A stretch of 64,000 nucleotides of DNA. Origin: Thereva unica (Eukaryota; Arthropoda; Insecta; Diptera; Therevidae). Shown here piece by piece: positions 35,164-47,069 of this stretch (within the stretch, counting starts at the first letter, position 1; every line of letters starts with the position of its first letter). A program made the position numbers and the translations under genes. Location of the stretch: the NCBI GenBank assembly GCA_949987705.1, contig OX465281.1, forward strand, positions 241,697,143 to 241,761,142, written 5' to 3'. The notes beneath the pieces were generated by a model. The model did not search any database, was not told the DNA's origin, and saw only the letters and a list, made by a program, of their open reading frames with translations.

Positions 35164-35642
35164 TGTAAAATCTCCCCGTCATGACAGAATAGTACAAAAG
35201 TCATTCCTGAAGCTTTTCTTCAATAAATTTGGAGTTTTTTTTACTCTATTATAAAATGTTGTTTTTTTAATTTTGTTTGAATTTTATAGAATGACTAGCA
35301 TAAAACCCGCGTGCCTTGCAACGCCTTTAAAAACTGTTTATTATGTGCAATGTTTTCCTTAAAAAAAGAAACCAACAAAAAAGTCAGCTGTTATTATCCC
35401 TAAAAAGGGTTTATTATAGTGCATTTTTTTAATAAATATGGTAAACAAATTACTGCGAATATCACCTCTCCTCAACAAATCTGCAAGTTTTAAAGTAGAT
35501 TGGCATGTATATGTCATCAAGAAAAGTGACATTTTAGGGTTTGACGAACGTTCGTTAAGTTTGTTCGCCTATTTACGTGGATGTAAGAAATTATGAAGCA
35601 ATCACAAATGAATCCTTACTAATATTATAAATGCGAAAGTAA

Positions 35643-35643
35643 C

Positions 35644-35704
<61 letters not shown>
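35643..35704 (+). repeat. CTGT microsatellite near the inner Helitron 5' end
   Basis: About 15 tandem tctg units. It lies 30 bases inside the 5' terminus, as in other microsatellite-bearing insect Helitron-like repeats known to me. Confidence 0.95.
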
Positions 35705-35899
35705 TACGCTTTCACGCCTAAACCACTAAACCGATTTTGATGAAATTTGCAACAGACATAGTTTAGACCTTGGAGACGGACATAGGCTACTTTTTATGGA
35801 GAACAAAAGGGTTGAAGGGGGTGAAATGGGGTTCAATAAGTTGCAAGGGGATTTTTTTCTATTGTATAAAAAGTAACTGACTTACAGACAACGCACAAC

Positions 35900-38037
35900 T
35901 TAAACCGCTAGAGCTAAAGGGCTGAAATTTTGACTGTGCATCCCTATAATGGCGTGGACATCCACTAAAAAGCGATTTTTCGAAATTCATCCCCTAAGGG
36001 GGTGAAATGGGGTTTATCCAAACCGCTGGAGCTATAGGGCTGAAATTTGGACAGTGCATCCCTATAATGACGTTTACATCCACTAAAAAACGATTTTTTG
36101 AAATTCATCCCCTAAGGGGGTGAAATGGGGTTTATCCAAACCGTTGGAGCTATAGGGCTGAAATTTTGACAGTGCATCCCTATAATGGCGTGGACATCCA
36201 CTAAGAAGCGATTTTTCGAAATTCATCGCCTAAGGGGGTGAAATGGGGTTTACCCAAACCGCTGGAGCTATAGGGCTGAAATTTTGACAGTGCATCCCTA
36301 TAATGACGTTTACATCCACTAAAAAGCGATTTTTCGAAATTCATCCCCTAAGGGGGTGAAATGGGGTTTATCCAAACCGTTGGAGCTATAGGGCTGAAAT
36401 TTTGACAGTGCATCCCTATAATGGCGTGGACATCCACTAAGAAGCGATTTTTCGAAATTCATCCCCTAAGGGGGTGAAATGGGGTTTGGAGCTATAGGGC
36501 TGAAATTTTGATAGTGCATCCCTATAATGACGTGGACATCCACTAAGAAACGATTTTTCGAAATTCATCCCCTAAGGGGGTGAAATGGGGTTTATCCAAA
36601 CCGTTGGAGCTATAGGGCTGAAATTTTGACAGTGCATCCCTATAATGGCGTGGACATCCACTAAGAAGCGATTTTTCGAAATTCATCCCCTAAGCGGGTT
36701 TACCCAAACCGCTGGAGCTATAGGGCTGAAATTTTGACAGTGCATCCCTATAATGACGTTTACATCCACTAAAAAGCGATTTTTCGAAATTCATCCCCTA
36801 AGGGGGTGAAATGGGGTTTATCCAAACCGTTGGAGCTATAGGGCTGAAATTTTGACAGTGCATCCCTATAATGGCGTGGACATCCACTAAGAAGCGATTT
36901 TTCGAAATTCATCCCCTAAGGGGGTGAAATGGGGTTTATCCAAACCGTTGGAGCTATAGGGCTGAAATTTTGATAGTGCATCCCTATAATGACGTGGACA
37001 TCCACTAAGAAACGATTTTTCGAAATTCATCCCCTAAGGGGGTGAAATGGGGTTTATCCAAACCGTTGGAGCTATAGGGCTGAAATTTTGACAGTGCATC
37101 TCTATAATGGCGTGGACATCCACTATAAAGCAATTTTTCGAAATTCATCCCTTAAGGGGGTGAAATAGGGTTTATCCAAACCGCTGGAGCTATAGAATTG
37201 AAATTTTAACAGTGCATCCCTATAATGACGTGGACATCCACTAAAGAGCGATTTTTCGAAATTCATCCCCAAAGGGTGTGAAATGGGGTTTATACAAACC
37301 TCTAAAGCTATACGGCTGAAATTTTGACAGTGCATCCCTATAATGACGTTTACATCCACTAAAGAGCGATTTTTCGAAATTCATCCCCTAAGGGTGTGAA
37401 ATGGGGTTTTTACAAACCGCTAAAGCTATAGGGCTGAAATTTGGACAGTGCATCTCTATAATGAAGTGGACATCCACTATAAAGCGATTTTTCGAAATTC
37501 ATCCCCTAAGGGGGTGAAATGGGGTTTACCCAAACCGCTGGAGCTATAGGGCTGAAATTTTGACAGTGCATCCCCTTAATGACGTGGACATCCACTAAGA
37601 AGCGATTTTTCGAAATTTATCCCCTAATGGGGTGAAATGGGATTAACCCACACCGCTGAAGCTGGGGGGCTCTAATTTTGACCGTGCATCACTACAATGA
37701 CGTGGGCATCCACTTAGGGACGATTGAATCCCCTAAGGGGGTTAAATGGAGTTAAGCCAAACCGCTGGAGCTAAACGGCTGAAATTTTGACAGTGCATCG
37801 TGGACATTTACTAAGAAGCGATTTTTCGAAATTCATCCCCTAAAGGGGTAAAATTTGGTTTACCAAACTACTGGAACTACAGGGTTGAAATTTGGACAGT
37901 GCATCCCTATAATGACATGGACATCCACTAAGAGGCGAGTATTCGAAATTCATCCCCTAAGGGGATGAAATGGGGTTAACCCAAACCTCTGAAGCTGAAG
38001 GGCTGAAATTTTGACAGTGCATCCCTATAATCACGTA
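35900..38037 (+). repeat. 118-bp satellite array, ~18 monomers (inner Helitron)
   Basis: The period is 118 bp, for example ccaaaccgctggagctatag at 36018 and ccaaaccgttggagctatag at 36136. Monomers contain gacagtgcatccctataatg, gacatccacta and cctaagggggtgaaatgggg. A few are internally deleted (near 36480 and 36690). Central monomers are very alike while those near the right end diverge, the usual array-edge pattern. Reading frames through it are by-products. Confidence 0.95.
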
Positions 38038-38431
38038 GAAATGAATGACTCGAAATTCACTTTATTTAATATTCATTTGTGATTGCTTCATAATTTCTTA
38101 CATCCACGTAAATAGGCGAACAAACTTAACGAACGTTCGTCAAACCCTAAAATGTCACTTTTCTTGATGACATATACATGCCAATCTACTTTAAAACTTG
38201 CAGATTTGTTGAGGAGAGGTGATATTCGCAGTAATTTGTTTACCATATTTATTAAAAAAATGCACTATAATAAACCCTTTTTAGGGATAATAACAGCTGA
38301 CTTTTTTGTTGGTTTCTTTTTTTAAGGAAAACATTGCACATAATAAACAGTTTTTAAAGGCGTTGCAAGGCACGCGGGTTTTATGCTAGTATTAAATAAA
38401 GTGAATTTCGAGTCATTCATTTCTACGTGAT

Positions 38432-40560
38432 TATAGGGATGCACTGTCAAAATTTCAGCCCTTCAGCTTCAGAGGTTTGGGTTAACCCCATTTCATCCCC
38501 TTAGGGGATGAATTTCGAATACTCGCCTCTTAGTGGATGTCCATGTCATTATAGGGATGCACTGTCCAAATTTCAACCCTGTAGTTCCAGTAGTTTGGTA
38601 AACCAAATTTTACCCCTTTAGGGGATGAATTTCGAAAAATCGCTTCTTAGTAAATGTCCACGATGCACTGTCAAAATTTCAGCCGTTTAGCTCCAGCGGT
38701 TTGGCTTAACCCCATTTAACCCCCTTAGGGGATTCAATCGTCCCTAAGTGGATGCCCACGTCATTGTAGTGATGCACGGTCAAAATTAGAGCCCCCCAGC
38801 TTCAGCGGTGTGGGTTAATCCCATTTCACCCCATTAGGGGATAAATTTCGAAAAATCGCTTCTTAGTGGATGTCCACGTCATTAAGGGGATGCACTGTCA
38901 AAATTTCAGCCCTATAGCTCCAGCGGTTTGGGTAAACCCCATTTCACCCCCTTAGGGGATGAATTTCGAAAAATCGCTTTATAGTGGATGTCCACTTCAT
39001 TATAGAGATGCACTGTCCAAATTTCAGCCCTATAGCTTTAGCGGTTTGTAAAAACCCCATTTCACACCCTTAGGGGATGAATTTCGAAAAATCGCTCTTT
39101 AGTGGATGTAAACGTCATTATAGGGATGCACTGTCAAAATTTCAGCCGTATAGCTTTAGAGGTTTGTATAAACCCCATTTCACACCCTTTGGGGATGAAT
39201 TTCGAAAAATCGCTCTTTAGTGGATGTCCACGTCATTATAGGGATGCACTGTTAAAATTTCAATTCTATAGCTCCAGCGGTTTGGATAAACCCTATTTCA
39301 CCCCCTTAAGGGATGAATTTCGAAAAATTGCTTTATAGTGGATGTCCACGCCATTATAGAGATGCACTGTCAAAATTTCAGCCCTATAGCTCCAACGGTT
39401 TGGATAAACCCCATTTCACCCCCTTAGGGGATGAATTTCGAAAAATCGTTTCTTAGTGGATGTCCACGTCATTATAGGGATGCACTATCAAAATTTCAGC
39501 CCTATAGCTCCAACGGTTTGGATAAACCCCATTTCACCCCCTTAGGGGATGAATTTCGAAAAATCGCTTCTTAGTGGATGTCCACGCCATTATAGGGATG
39601 CACTGTCAAAATTTCAGCCCTATAGCTCCAACGGTTTGGATAAACCCCATTTCACCCCCTTAGGGGATGAATTTCGAAAAATCGCTTTTTAGTGGATGTA
39701 AACGTCATTATAGGGATGCACTGTCAAAATTTCAGCCCTATAGCTCCAGCGGTTTGGGTAAACCCGCTTAGGGGATGAATTTCGAAAAATCGCTTCTTAG
39801 TGGATGTCCACGCCATTATAGGGATGCACTGTCAAAATTTCAGCCCTATAGCTCCAACGGTTTGGATAAACCCCATTTCACCCCCTTAGGGGATGAATTT
39901 CGAAAAATCGTTTCTTAGTGGATGTCCACGTCATTATAGGGATGCACTATCAAAATTTCAGCCCTATAGCTCCAAACCCCATTTCACCCCCTTAGGGGAT
40001 GAATTTCGAAAAATCGCTTCTTAGTGGATGTCCACGCCATTATAGGGATGCACTGTCAAAATTTCAGCCCTATAGCTCCAACGGTTTGGATAAACCCCAT
40101 TTCACCCCCTTAGGGGATGAATTTCGAAAAATCGCTTTTTAGTGGATGTAAACGTCATTATAGGGATGCACTGTCAAAATTTCAGCCCTATAGCTCCAGC
40201 GGTTTGGGTAAACCCCATTTCACCCCCTTAGGCGATGAATTTCGAAAAATCGCTTCTTAGTGGATGTCCACGCCATTATAGGGATGCACTGTCAAAATTT
40301 CAGCCCTATAGCTCCAACGGTTTGGATAAACCCCATTTCACCCCCTTAGGGGATGAATTTCAAAAAATCGTTTTTTAGTGGATGTAAACGTCATTATAGG
40401 GATGCACTGTCCAAATTTCAGCCCTATAGCTCCAGCGGTTTGGATAAACCCCATTTCACCCCCTTAGGGGATGAATTTCGAAAAATCGCTTTTTAGTGGA
40501 TGTCCACGCCATTATAGGGATGCACAGTCAAAATTTCAGCCCTTTAGCTCTAGCGGTTTA
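38432..40560 (-). repeat. 118-bp satellite array, inverted (outer Helitron)
   Basis: Reverse-complement copy of the array at 35900-38037, with the same order of variant and deleted monomers. For example, the deleted unit near 39760 mirrors 36690 and the one near 39975 mirrors 36480. Shared order means the two arrays were copied as blocks, not expanded independently. Confidence 0.95.
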
Positions 40561-40756
40561 AGTTGTGCGTTGTCTGTAAGTCAGTTACTTTTTATACAAT
40601 AGAAAAAAATCCCCTTGCAACTTATTGAACCCCATTTCACCCCCTTCAACCCTTTTGTTCTCCATAAAAAGTAGCCTATGTCCGTCTCCAAGGTCTAAAC
40701 TATGTCTGTTGCAAATTTCATCAAAATCGGTTTAGTGGTTTAGGCGTGAAAGCGTA

Positions 40757-40829
<73 letters not shown>

Positions 40830-40830
40830 G
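40757..40830 (-). repeat. CAGA microsatellite near the outer Helitron 5' end
   Basis: About 18 tandem units, roughly three more than in the inner copy. This accounts for most of the 12-bp length difference between the two Helitrons. Confidence 0.93.
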
Positions 40831-40860
40831 TTACTTTCGCATTTATAATATTAGTAAGGA

Positions 40861-41620
40861 TTGAGACTTATATAGAATTTAAAGATACCTCTGCCCGGAT
40901 ATTAACGTCCATCATCCAACATAGGTTTATGTTTTTTTTATTTAATTAAAAACAGTAGAGTCTTCACTCTATCCATATCTTCAACCTTAGATACTACCTC
41001 GTCTTACCTGTCTCCTCTTTAAATCAATCTGTAAATTCTAAATTCGGTGGCTCGATAAGGTACCGAGCAAATCTATCAAATTCAATGGTTGACTCGATGA
41101 CCAACCGCAGCTATGTGTAGCAGCAATGACCAAAATTTATTACTATTAGCATAGCTGCATGAAAATTACCACCTTACTGTTTGTAGGGCAATATATTTCT
41201 CGCAGTACAAGATTAACCCACTACAGCCCCACCAAGCAGTCAGAATCGTTAACAGCACAAACTTAACTCTGGTTTACCAAAAGGACGGACTCTGGGCCAA
41301 GTATGAAAATGACGAGTTAGACTTTTTCTGAATAATATTAAGAAAATTCGACGGATCGTTTCGTCCATCAGATTACTTACTTGAATGTGATCAGATATTA
41401 CCCCCCGCCCCCACTCCGGATCCCTTATTTCGATTTGCCTAGTTATTCCTATGGACTATGTGTAAGGAACTCACTTTATGTTTCTAAACCAATCGATTCC
41501 CTTGGAAGTTCACATACATTGTTCCCATATCCTCACCAGATCCAGACAATGACACCCAATTTGCATAGTTGCTTCGAATTTATAAATTTTTCAGACAAAG
41601 TCGTTGGGCGACTTCCAATT
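40861..41620. other. Gene-free stretch
   Basis: No supported gene between the Helitron pair and the hAT element. Confidence 0.4.
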
Positions 41621-41739
41621 CTCTAGAACAGTGATTCTCAACCAATGTGCCGCGGCACTTTTGTGTGCCGCCAAATTCCTAAAGTGTGCCGCCAAATTCA
41701 GGAAACAAAAGTCCACAAACGATCACATATTCGCATTAA

Positions 41740-42210
41740 GACAGGTAATTGAAAAGATAGAAAGAGTTTAATATAGAGACCCACCTCTTTTTCATTGAGT
41801 TTAAGACAGAATATGATCGTGCCCTACATTCAAAAATCTACGATACGCAATGGTGGGACTGAACTTTCCAGACCAATTAACTCAAATCACTAAAACCTCA
41901 TCGAATGATAAACGGAGTGAGAATACGGAGCAATTTTTCGGTGCGAACAGAGGCCTCAGGAAAGGAGGCTCTCTATCCTGCTTACTTCTTAACATCTTAT
42001 TAGCAAAAACGGTCCGGTAGGAACGTATTGAAACTAGAGGGACAGTTCTAAACAAGTCGATTCAGCTAATGGTACATGCAGATGATACAGTCGTCATAGG
42101 CACGTCAATGACTGCAGCGAAGGAAGCAGATGTAGCGTTAGAAAAAGCGGCATCAAAGAGAAGCAAAGACCACAACATTACGGCGAAAATTAAAAGAAAC
42201 ATACTACTAG
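41740..42210 (+). mobile_element. RTE LINE relic inside the hAT
   Basis: Decayed RT reading includes THLFFIEFKTEYDRA (compare FIDFKAAYDS in the RTE LINE at 5479) and SIQLMVHADDTVVIGTSMTA (compare the YADD block). Frames are broken and both termini are lost. Confidence 0.75.
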
Positions 42211-42793
42211 CGAACAGGGGCGGCGGAACATAATCATTGTAGGTGGGGAGCGCGCGAATAGGTAACCGTTAAAATATTATTCGGTCAATTTCGAGCTGGC
42301 TTTAAATTCTTTGGTTATCGGGTTACGTCCGATTAGCATTTTGGGAGGGGCTCTTATGAGCCTAGCCCGACCGCCCCATGTGGACCCCGAGTAGATTGCC
42401 CTATAAGGCCCACACCGAGTATCTTATCCCTTGCCTCCTTCGCGCCTCGTGCTACGGAAATGCCTCATTTGGCCCCCGGAAAAAATCATTGCTCCTCGAT
42501 TCCGAGTGGAAAAGGGATTCCGAAAAGTTTGAGAAGTTCGGCGTGGATATGTCAATAATAACTGTGTCTGTGTCGAAAACTTTATATTTTTAAACGCAAG
42601 TATCGTTTTACCAAAACGTCTCCCAAACTAATTACGTCCAATGCTGCTAAGCCTTTGTAATCGAACCAGAACCGGTATATTGAGAATACTAAATGATACC
42701 CTTCCCGGTCACCACCAACATAATTGCCTGAAACATGAAGCAATACATCAACAAAAAATAAAGCTTTGTATGAGTTAAACTAAAGCTTAATGG

Positions 42794-43154
42794 CCCGGCT
42801 TCACCGACTTCAGTTCAACAATGTTCAGTTCAATCCACGTAAGTGGCTTCAGCGGCTAAAGTGCAGTTTATGTTCAGTTCGTGCAAATTGTTGCTTTTTT
42901 CGCCAGAAATCAGAAATGCGAGAGCCCACTGGAATGGCATTCCACTATTCTAGTTAATTACCATCTTTTGAGCGAGCTTTTACATTCAACTTCAATTCGG
43001 GACCCGTTGTGCGAACCGTGACCCGTTTGTTTTTCCTCAGTTGAATATGTTTAAACTACATGCGAACTGAACCGATGTTAGAGTTCAGTTCGCCAATTTC
43101 GAATTAGAGTGATGTTCAGTTCGCCAATTTGCTTGTTCAGTCGGTGAAGCCGGG
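42794..43154 (+). mobile_element. MITE family 'CTTCACCGAC', intact copy B
   Basis: The TIRs cccggcttcaccgac and gtcggtgaagccggg flank an interior with repeated gttcagttc motifs. Related copies lie at 25652-25992 and 50538-50820. No TSD could be fixed. Confidence 0.82.
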
Positions 43155-43394
43155 GTATTTTTTAGAAGGTTTTCAAAACGTTTTCTGAATATGTAAGGCA
43201 GATTTCGCCCCACTTAATTTAAAATAAGGTTTGCCTAGTAGGATCATTATAAAAAACTGATAATGCATACCTCACTTCAGTATCGCTGGTTTTTTTTTTT
43301 GAGTGGTATTTTTGAGAAAACTCTTTCAGAATGGCCATCATTTGCGCTACATAGAGTTCTCATCAAGGTGCCGCTCCTGGGGATAACGTAACGT

Positions 43395-43688
43395 AACGTA
43401 TTTTTCGTAACAGAAATAAGAGGCGTATTCTGCCCATATTTTTACGCTAATGAAGTTTACACATGATTTTTAAATGGAAACTGGCTCCCGAAAAGTGAAG
43501 GCTTGAGCGTAATTGATGGCTAAGGGATGGAAACAAGGGCGTCATAATAAATCGAGAATTTGATCGATTTTCTAACACAAGCCCATCGAAAGTGTGAAAA
43601 CATTCATCGTTATTATTCCTATAAAGATATTGGCCTGAAAATATGGATGGGAGAGATATGCCTCTTATTTCTGTTACGAAAAATACGT
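43395..43688. mobile_element. MITE with ~29-bp perfect TIRs inside the hAT
   Basis: acgtatttttcgtaacagaa plus ataagaggc is repeated inverted at 43660-43688, with weaker pairing further in (cccatatttt and aaaatatgg). The left flank holds gtaacgtaacgta, a short tandem. Superfamily not determined. Confidence 0.82.
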
Positions 43689-43891
43689 GGCTTTTTCCAA
43701 CTCAACATAGATCTACCTTTCAACCCTCTTCGAGGCTAGTATGAGGAATGGGACACATAAATCTGTCACTAGCTGACGGTCTATAAGTAAAATTCTTTTA
43801 AATTTATTGTATTGTTAGTGTGCCGCCAAAATTTTGAAATTGTTGAAAGTGTGCCGCAACAAGAAAAAGGTTGAGAATCACTGCTCTAGAA

Positions 43892-45155
43892 CTAGAACCT
43901 CTTCAAATCTCTTTTTGAAGTTGTTTTTCTAGTTCTAGCGATTGGTATAACAACCCTTGCTATAGACGTTCCTTCTTTTCCAGCGATGAGATCGACAGTA
44001 TATCCTAGCCGATTTGCCGAAAGGTATTTTCTTCAACAACTGCCATTCCTTTTCGATGATTCTGAAATTCTCATTAGCTATTTAATGGATATCTGCGGCA
44101 TGTTTAGGAGGATCTCTTTTCTTGCTGCAGCAACTGGTGCACTACGGCGATCCATTTCTTACATGCGGCTCCTTACCAACTCTCTTCCTATAACAGAATA
44201 ATGTTCCGAACCCCAAAACTCCAAGTCAATCGTTGCTTAGCCAAATAGTCAACCTTCTTTATCCCGTCGATAGCTGTGCGTCTGACAACCCACACATTAT
44301 CACATTGTCACATCATTTTCCATAGCAAACCTGTTTCTGATTGTCTGATTGCTTAGTGCTGTGAAAATATTCTTTTCCTTATTGAGGTGCTTTCATTAAA
44401 GACAGCATTTTGGCTTGGTTAACTGAGATCGATGTGCTTACTCAGATTCGGTGAGCGACTAGGAGAAAAATTCCAAGATCTCCCATAGTGATCCATAACA
44501 TATTAAAATTCGGCTATACTTCTCGGTTGCCTAGATGTTAGACACTCCACTTTTGCCCTTACACCTCCTACGCCGGTTAAGTTACCCCTAATAGATACAT
44601 TTATCTTTTTTATGATCGTTTCCTGATCTCCGACATTAGTATCAAAATCAAAGGGTATAACGACTAGAATAAAATTAGCCACACACATTTCAAATTCAAA
44701 ACGGCGGCCAATAAAAGCTATATCGTTATTACCTATAGATTATTCTGGTAAGTACTTGAAAAAAGTTCCGTCGAGTAAAATAAGACGCGATTGCAAAGAT
44801 GATGAAGAGCAGCTGGGGGCCTTGTGTCAGAGGGTTGCAGATGATTTGTCCGAGTCCTACGAACCAACAATGTCCGAAATAGTATTCGAAAAATTGCTGT
44901 CTTCGACAATATTGTCAATAGTCGTCGTACTTTTTATTGAAAATCAGAGCACCAATTAATTGCGAGCGATATTTACGCGACCTTGAGAGAAACACAAATG
45001 CAACTGGCGTAAACAAACATATAAGTATTGTACTACTACTCATCGGATTGGAAGGAAGAGATCGTGAATGGTGAGCGAGTAATTCAATATTTTAGCTCAT
45101 TCAAATTTTATTTGCACCTGCGAAAAAAAATTTTTTTTTTTGCAATGTCATTTGA
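43892..45155. other. Gene-free stretch
   Basis: No supported gene. A T-run precedes the LINE that starts near 45156. Confidence 0.4.
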
Positions 45156-46653
45156 TGCCCTTACTGAGGGCAGGTGAAGCCAGCGACCCTTTAAACTACC
45201 GCCCAATAGCATTAACTTCTGTTCTCTCCAAAGTTATGGAGACAATAATCAATAGAAGGTTGATGAAATATCTAGAGTCTAACCAAATTATTCACGACAG
45301 GCAGTACGGCTTTAGACCAAAACGGTCTACTGGCGACCTTCTTGTGTGCCTGACTGAACACATCAACCAAAGCATCCATGGCTTCGGTGAGTCTGGTCTG
45401 GTTGCTCTAGATATCTCCAAGGCCTTCGACAGAGTATGGCATCCCGCTCTGCTCTCGAAACTCCAAGCTATTGGTATCGTTTCAGTTCTAAGGAACTGGA
45501 TGGAGAGCTTTCTTTCTGGCCGCTCAATCAAGGTAGTATTGGATGGCGTCGAATCCAACCCTCATTCCATTTCGGCCGGCGTTCCCCAGGGGGGCGATTC
45601 ACTCACCTACTCTCTTTCTTATATTTATTAATGATCTGCTCTCAATCCCCTCCAATCCAGTTCATAGTTTTGCCGATGACGGTACTTTGCGTTACTCATA
45701 CCCCTTCGACAACACAGGACAAGCAAGTGCCAGACCATGTCTCTTAGAACGTGAACTCATGTCCAACTCTCTTAACGCGGACATTAAACTCATTCTTGAT
45801 TGGGGCCGCAAGAATCGTGTCGAGTTCAATGAAACCAAAACCAAGTACTGTCTATTCTCCACTAAAACCTGCACCAACCTTCCCTCCATTTCAGTGGGCG
45901 AGGATAATATAACTGCTGATCCATATCTTAACATCCTCGGCGTGACTCTATCCAACGATTTGCGATGGAATAATCACATACTCCAAGTCACCAAACAAGC
46001 GTACCAATGCCTCGGCTTCCTTAAGAGATGCAAGTTTCTCCTTCATCCAACTGCCTTGGCTTCAATCTACAAGTCCTACATTCGGCCACGCCTTGAGTAC
46101 AACTCGTATATCTGGGCGGGCGCCCCTAAAACCACCTTGGCTTGGCTAGACAAGGCGCAAAACCGCGCCATCAAACTCATTGGCGATAGCACCCTTTGCA
46201 TTGATCCTTTAAGCCACCGTAGGAATGTAGCAGCGCTCAGCAAGTTTTACCGCTATTTTCATAGCGACTGCTCCACTGATATCAAAAACCTCCAGCCTAC
46301 ACGGCAATTTTTCTCCCGCAACTCAAGACTAGCCAACTCGGCTCACCCCTTCACCCTTCAGCCCTCCCCTTCACGCACATTACGTTTTAGCAGTTCGTTT
46401 ATAAATAGAACAATTCGATTGTGGAACTCTCTTCCGCAGTCGGTGTTTCCGAGCTCATATAACATCTCAGAGTTCAAACGCAAGGTTCATCGACATCTAC
46501 TCATGCACCCTCCAGACCCCTAACCTATCCTATCTCATCTTTCCTTCAGATCAAGCTTACTACTATACATTGCACCATGACTTGTAAGACATGACGGACT
46601 AGTAGTACAAAAGGTGACAACTAAGCTTCTGCTTGCCACAAAAAAAAAAAAAA
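45156..46653 (+). mobile_element. Jockey/I-group LINE, 5'-truncated inside RT, poly(A) tail
   Basis: The sequence begins in the RT domain (SDPLNYRPIALTSVLSKVMETI). It continues with YGFRPKRSTGDLL, VALDISKAFDRVWH and GVPQG, followed by a +/- frameshift at a run of six G (about 45590). The second frame reads SPTLFLIFINDLL, the catalytic FADDGTLRYSY (F in place of Y), and a C-terminal region TLAWLDKAQNRAIKLIGD ... RLWNSLPQSVFPSSYNISEFKRKV ending at 46523. The 3' end is an A-run at 46639-46653. Apart from the single frameshift the copy is readable, so it is fairly young. A related relic lies at 51998-52261 (-). Confidence 0.9.
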
Positions 46654-46674
46654 ATTGTAAAGGAAAAGATAATC

Positions 46675-47060
46675 CACCATTTTGAATTTGGAATGACGCT
46701 ACACCGCTAATTGTATTCTACCTGTCATGCCGTTTAAATTGATACCCATCGGGAGTCGGGGATCATGAATGCAAAAATCATTTTGGAAACGCCATCTTGA
46801 TTTTTTTTTTTTTTTTTTTTTCAAAATGGTCAGAATGTCAAGCATACTACGTACATATATGTGCAAAATTTATAGTTATATTTTCTACGCCGCCATTTTG
46901 AATTTTGAATGACGCTACTCTGCTAATTGTATTCTACCTGTCCTGCCTTTTCATTTGGTACTTATATGTATGTGGTATGGGGTCGGAAAACACAAATTCA
47001 AAAATCGACCGACATATTGGAATCGCCATCTTGATTTTTTACAAAATGGTCATATTGCAT
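46675..47060 (+). repeat. Two tandem direct repeats (~215-bp period)
   Basis: 46675-46845 and 46889-47060 both contain ccattttgaattt-gaatgacgctac, gctaattgtattctacctgtc, atcgccatcttgatttttt (or aacgcc...) and aaaatggtca. They are diverged tandem copies. Confidence 0.8.
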
Positions 47061-47069
47061 TTTCCTGCT

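Larger units (their letters stand above)
35613..38389 (+). mobile_element. Nonautonomous Helitron, plus strand (inner copy, inserted in the outer one)
   Basis: Starts TCCTTACTAAT at 35613 after an A and ends CTAG at 38389 before a T. The flanks, joined, read gcaatcacaaatgaa + tattaaataaag. That is the reverse complement of this copy's own internal sequence at about 38058-38086, with no base gained or lost. So it inserted between A and T of another copy of the same family, without target duplication. Body and satellite array are almost the same as in the outer copy, so the two arms form a palindrome of about 2.4 kb per arm around a 0.3-kb 3' tail. Confidence 0.92.
35295..40860 (-). mobile_element. 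Nonautonomous Helitron, minus strand (outer copy)
   Basis: On the minus strand the element starts TCCTTACTAATATTATAAAT at 40860, preceded by A. It ends ...GGGTTTTATGCTAG at 35295, followed by T. These are the TC start, CTRR end and A|T target of Helitrons. About 10 bases before the 3' end lies a hairpin (GCGTTGC-AAG-GCACGC, one bulge), as expected. The body holds a CTGT microsatellite near the 5' end and a 118-bp satellite array. A second copy, 2777 bp, is inserted in opposite orientation at 35613-38389; without it this copy is 2789 bp. No Rep/helicase gene is present. Confidence 0.9.
41629..43883. mobile_element. Nonautonomous hAT element (2255 bp), nested
   Basis: The ends CAGTGATTCTCAACC are inverted at both sides and followed inward by gtgccgc-gcac boxes. 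The 8-bp TSD CTCTAGAA is perfect (41621-41628 and 43884-43891). TIR sequence and TSD length are those of hAT elements. Repeats of gtgtgccgccaaa occur near both ends. No transposase is left; the interior holds an RTE relic and two MITEs. Confidence 0.93.

Noticed and set aside
37123..39338. Identical 78-aa ORFs on opposite strands (37123-37359 - and 39102-39338 +)
   Set aside because: They are the same stretch of the 118-bp satellite in the two inverted Helitron arms.
35900..40560. CRISPR-like array
   Set aside because: The units are contiguous 118-bp monomers without unique spacers, in a eukaryotic Helitron.
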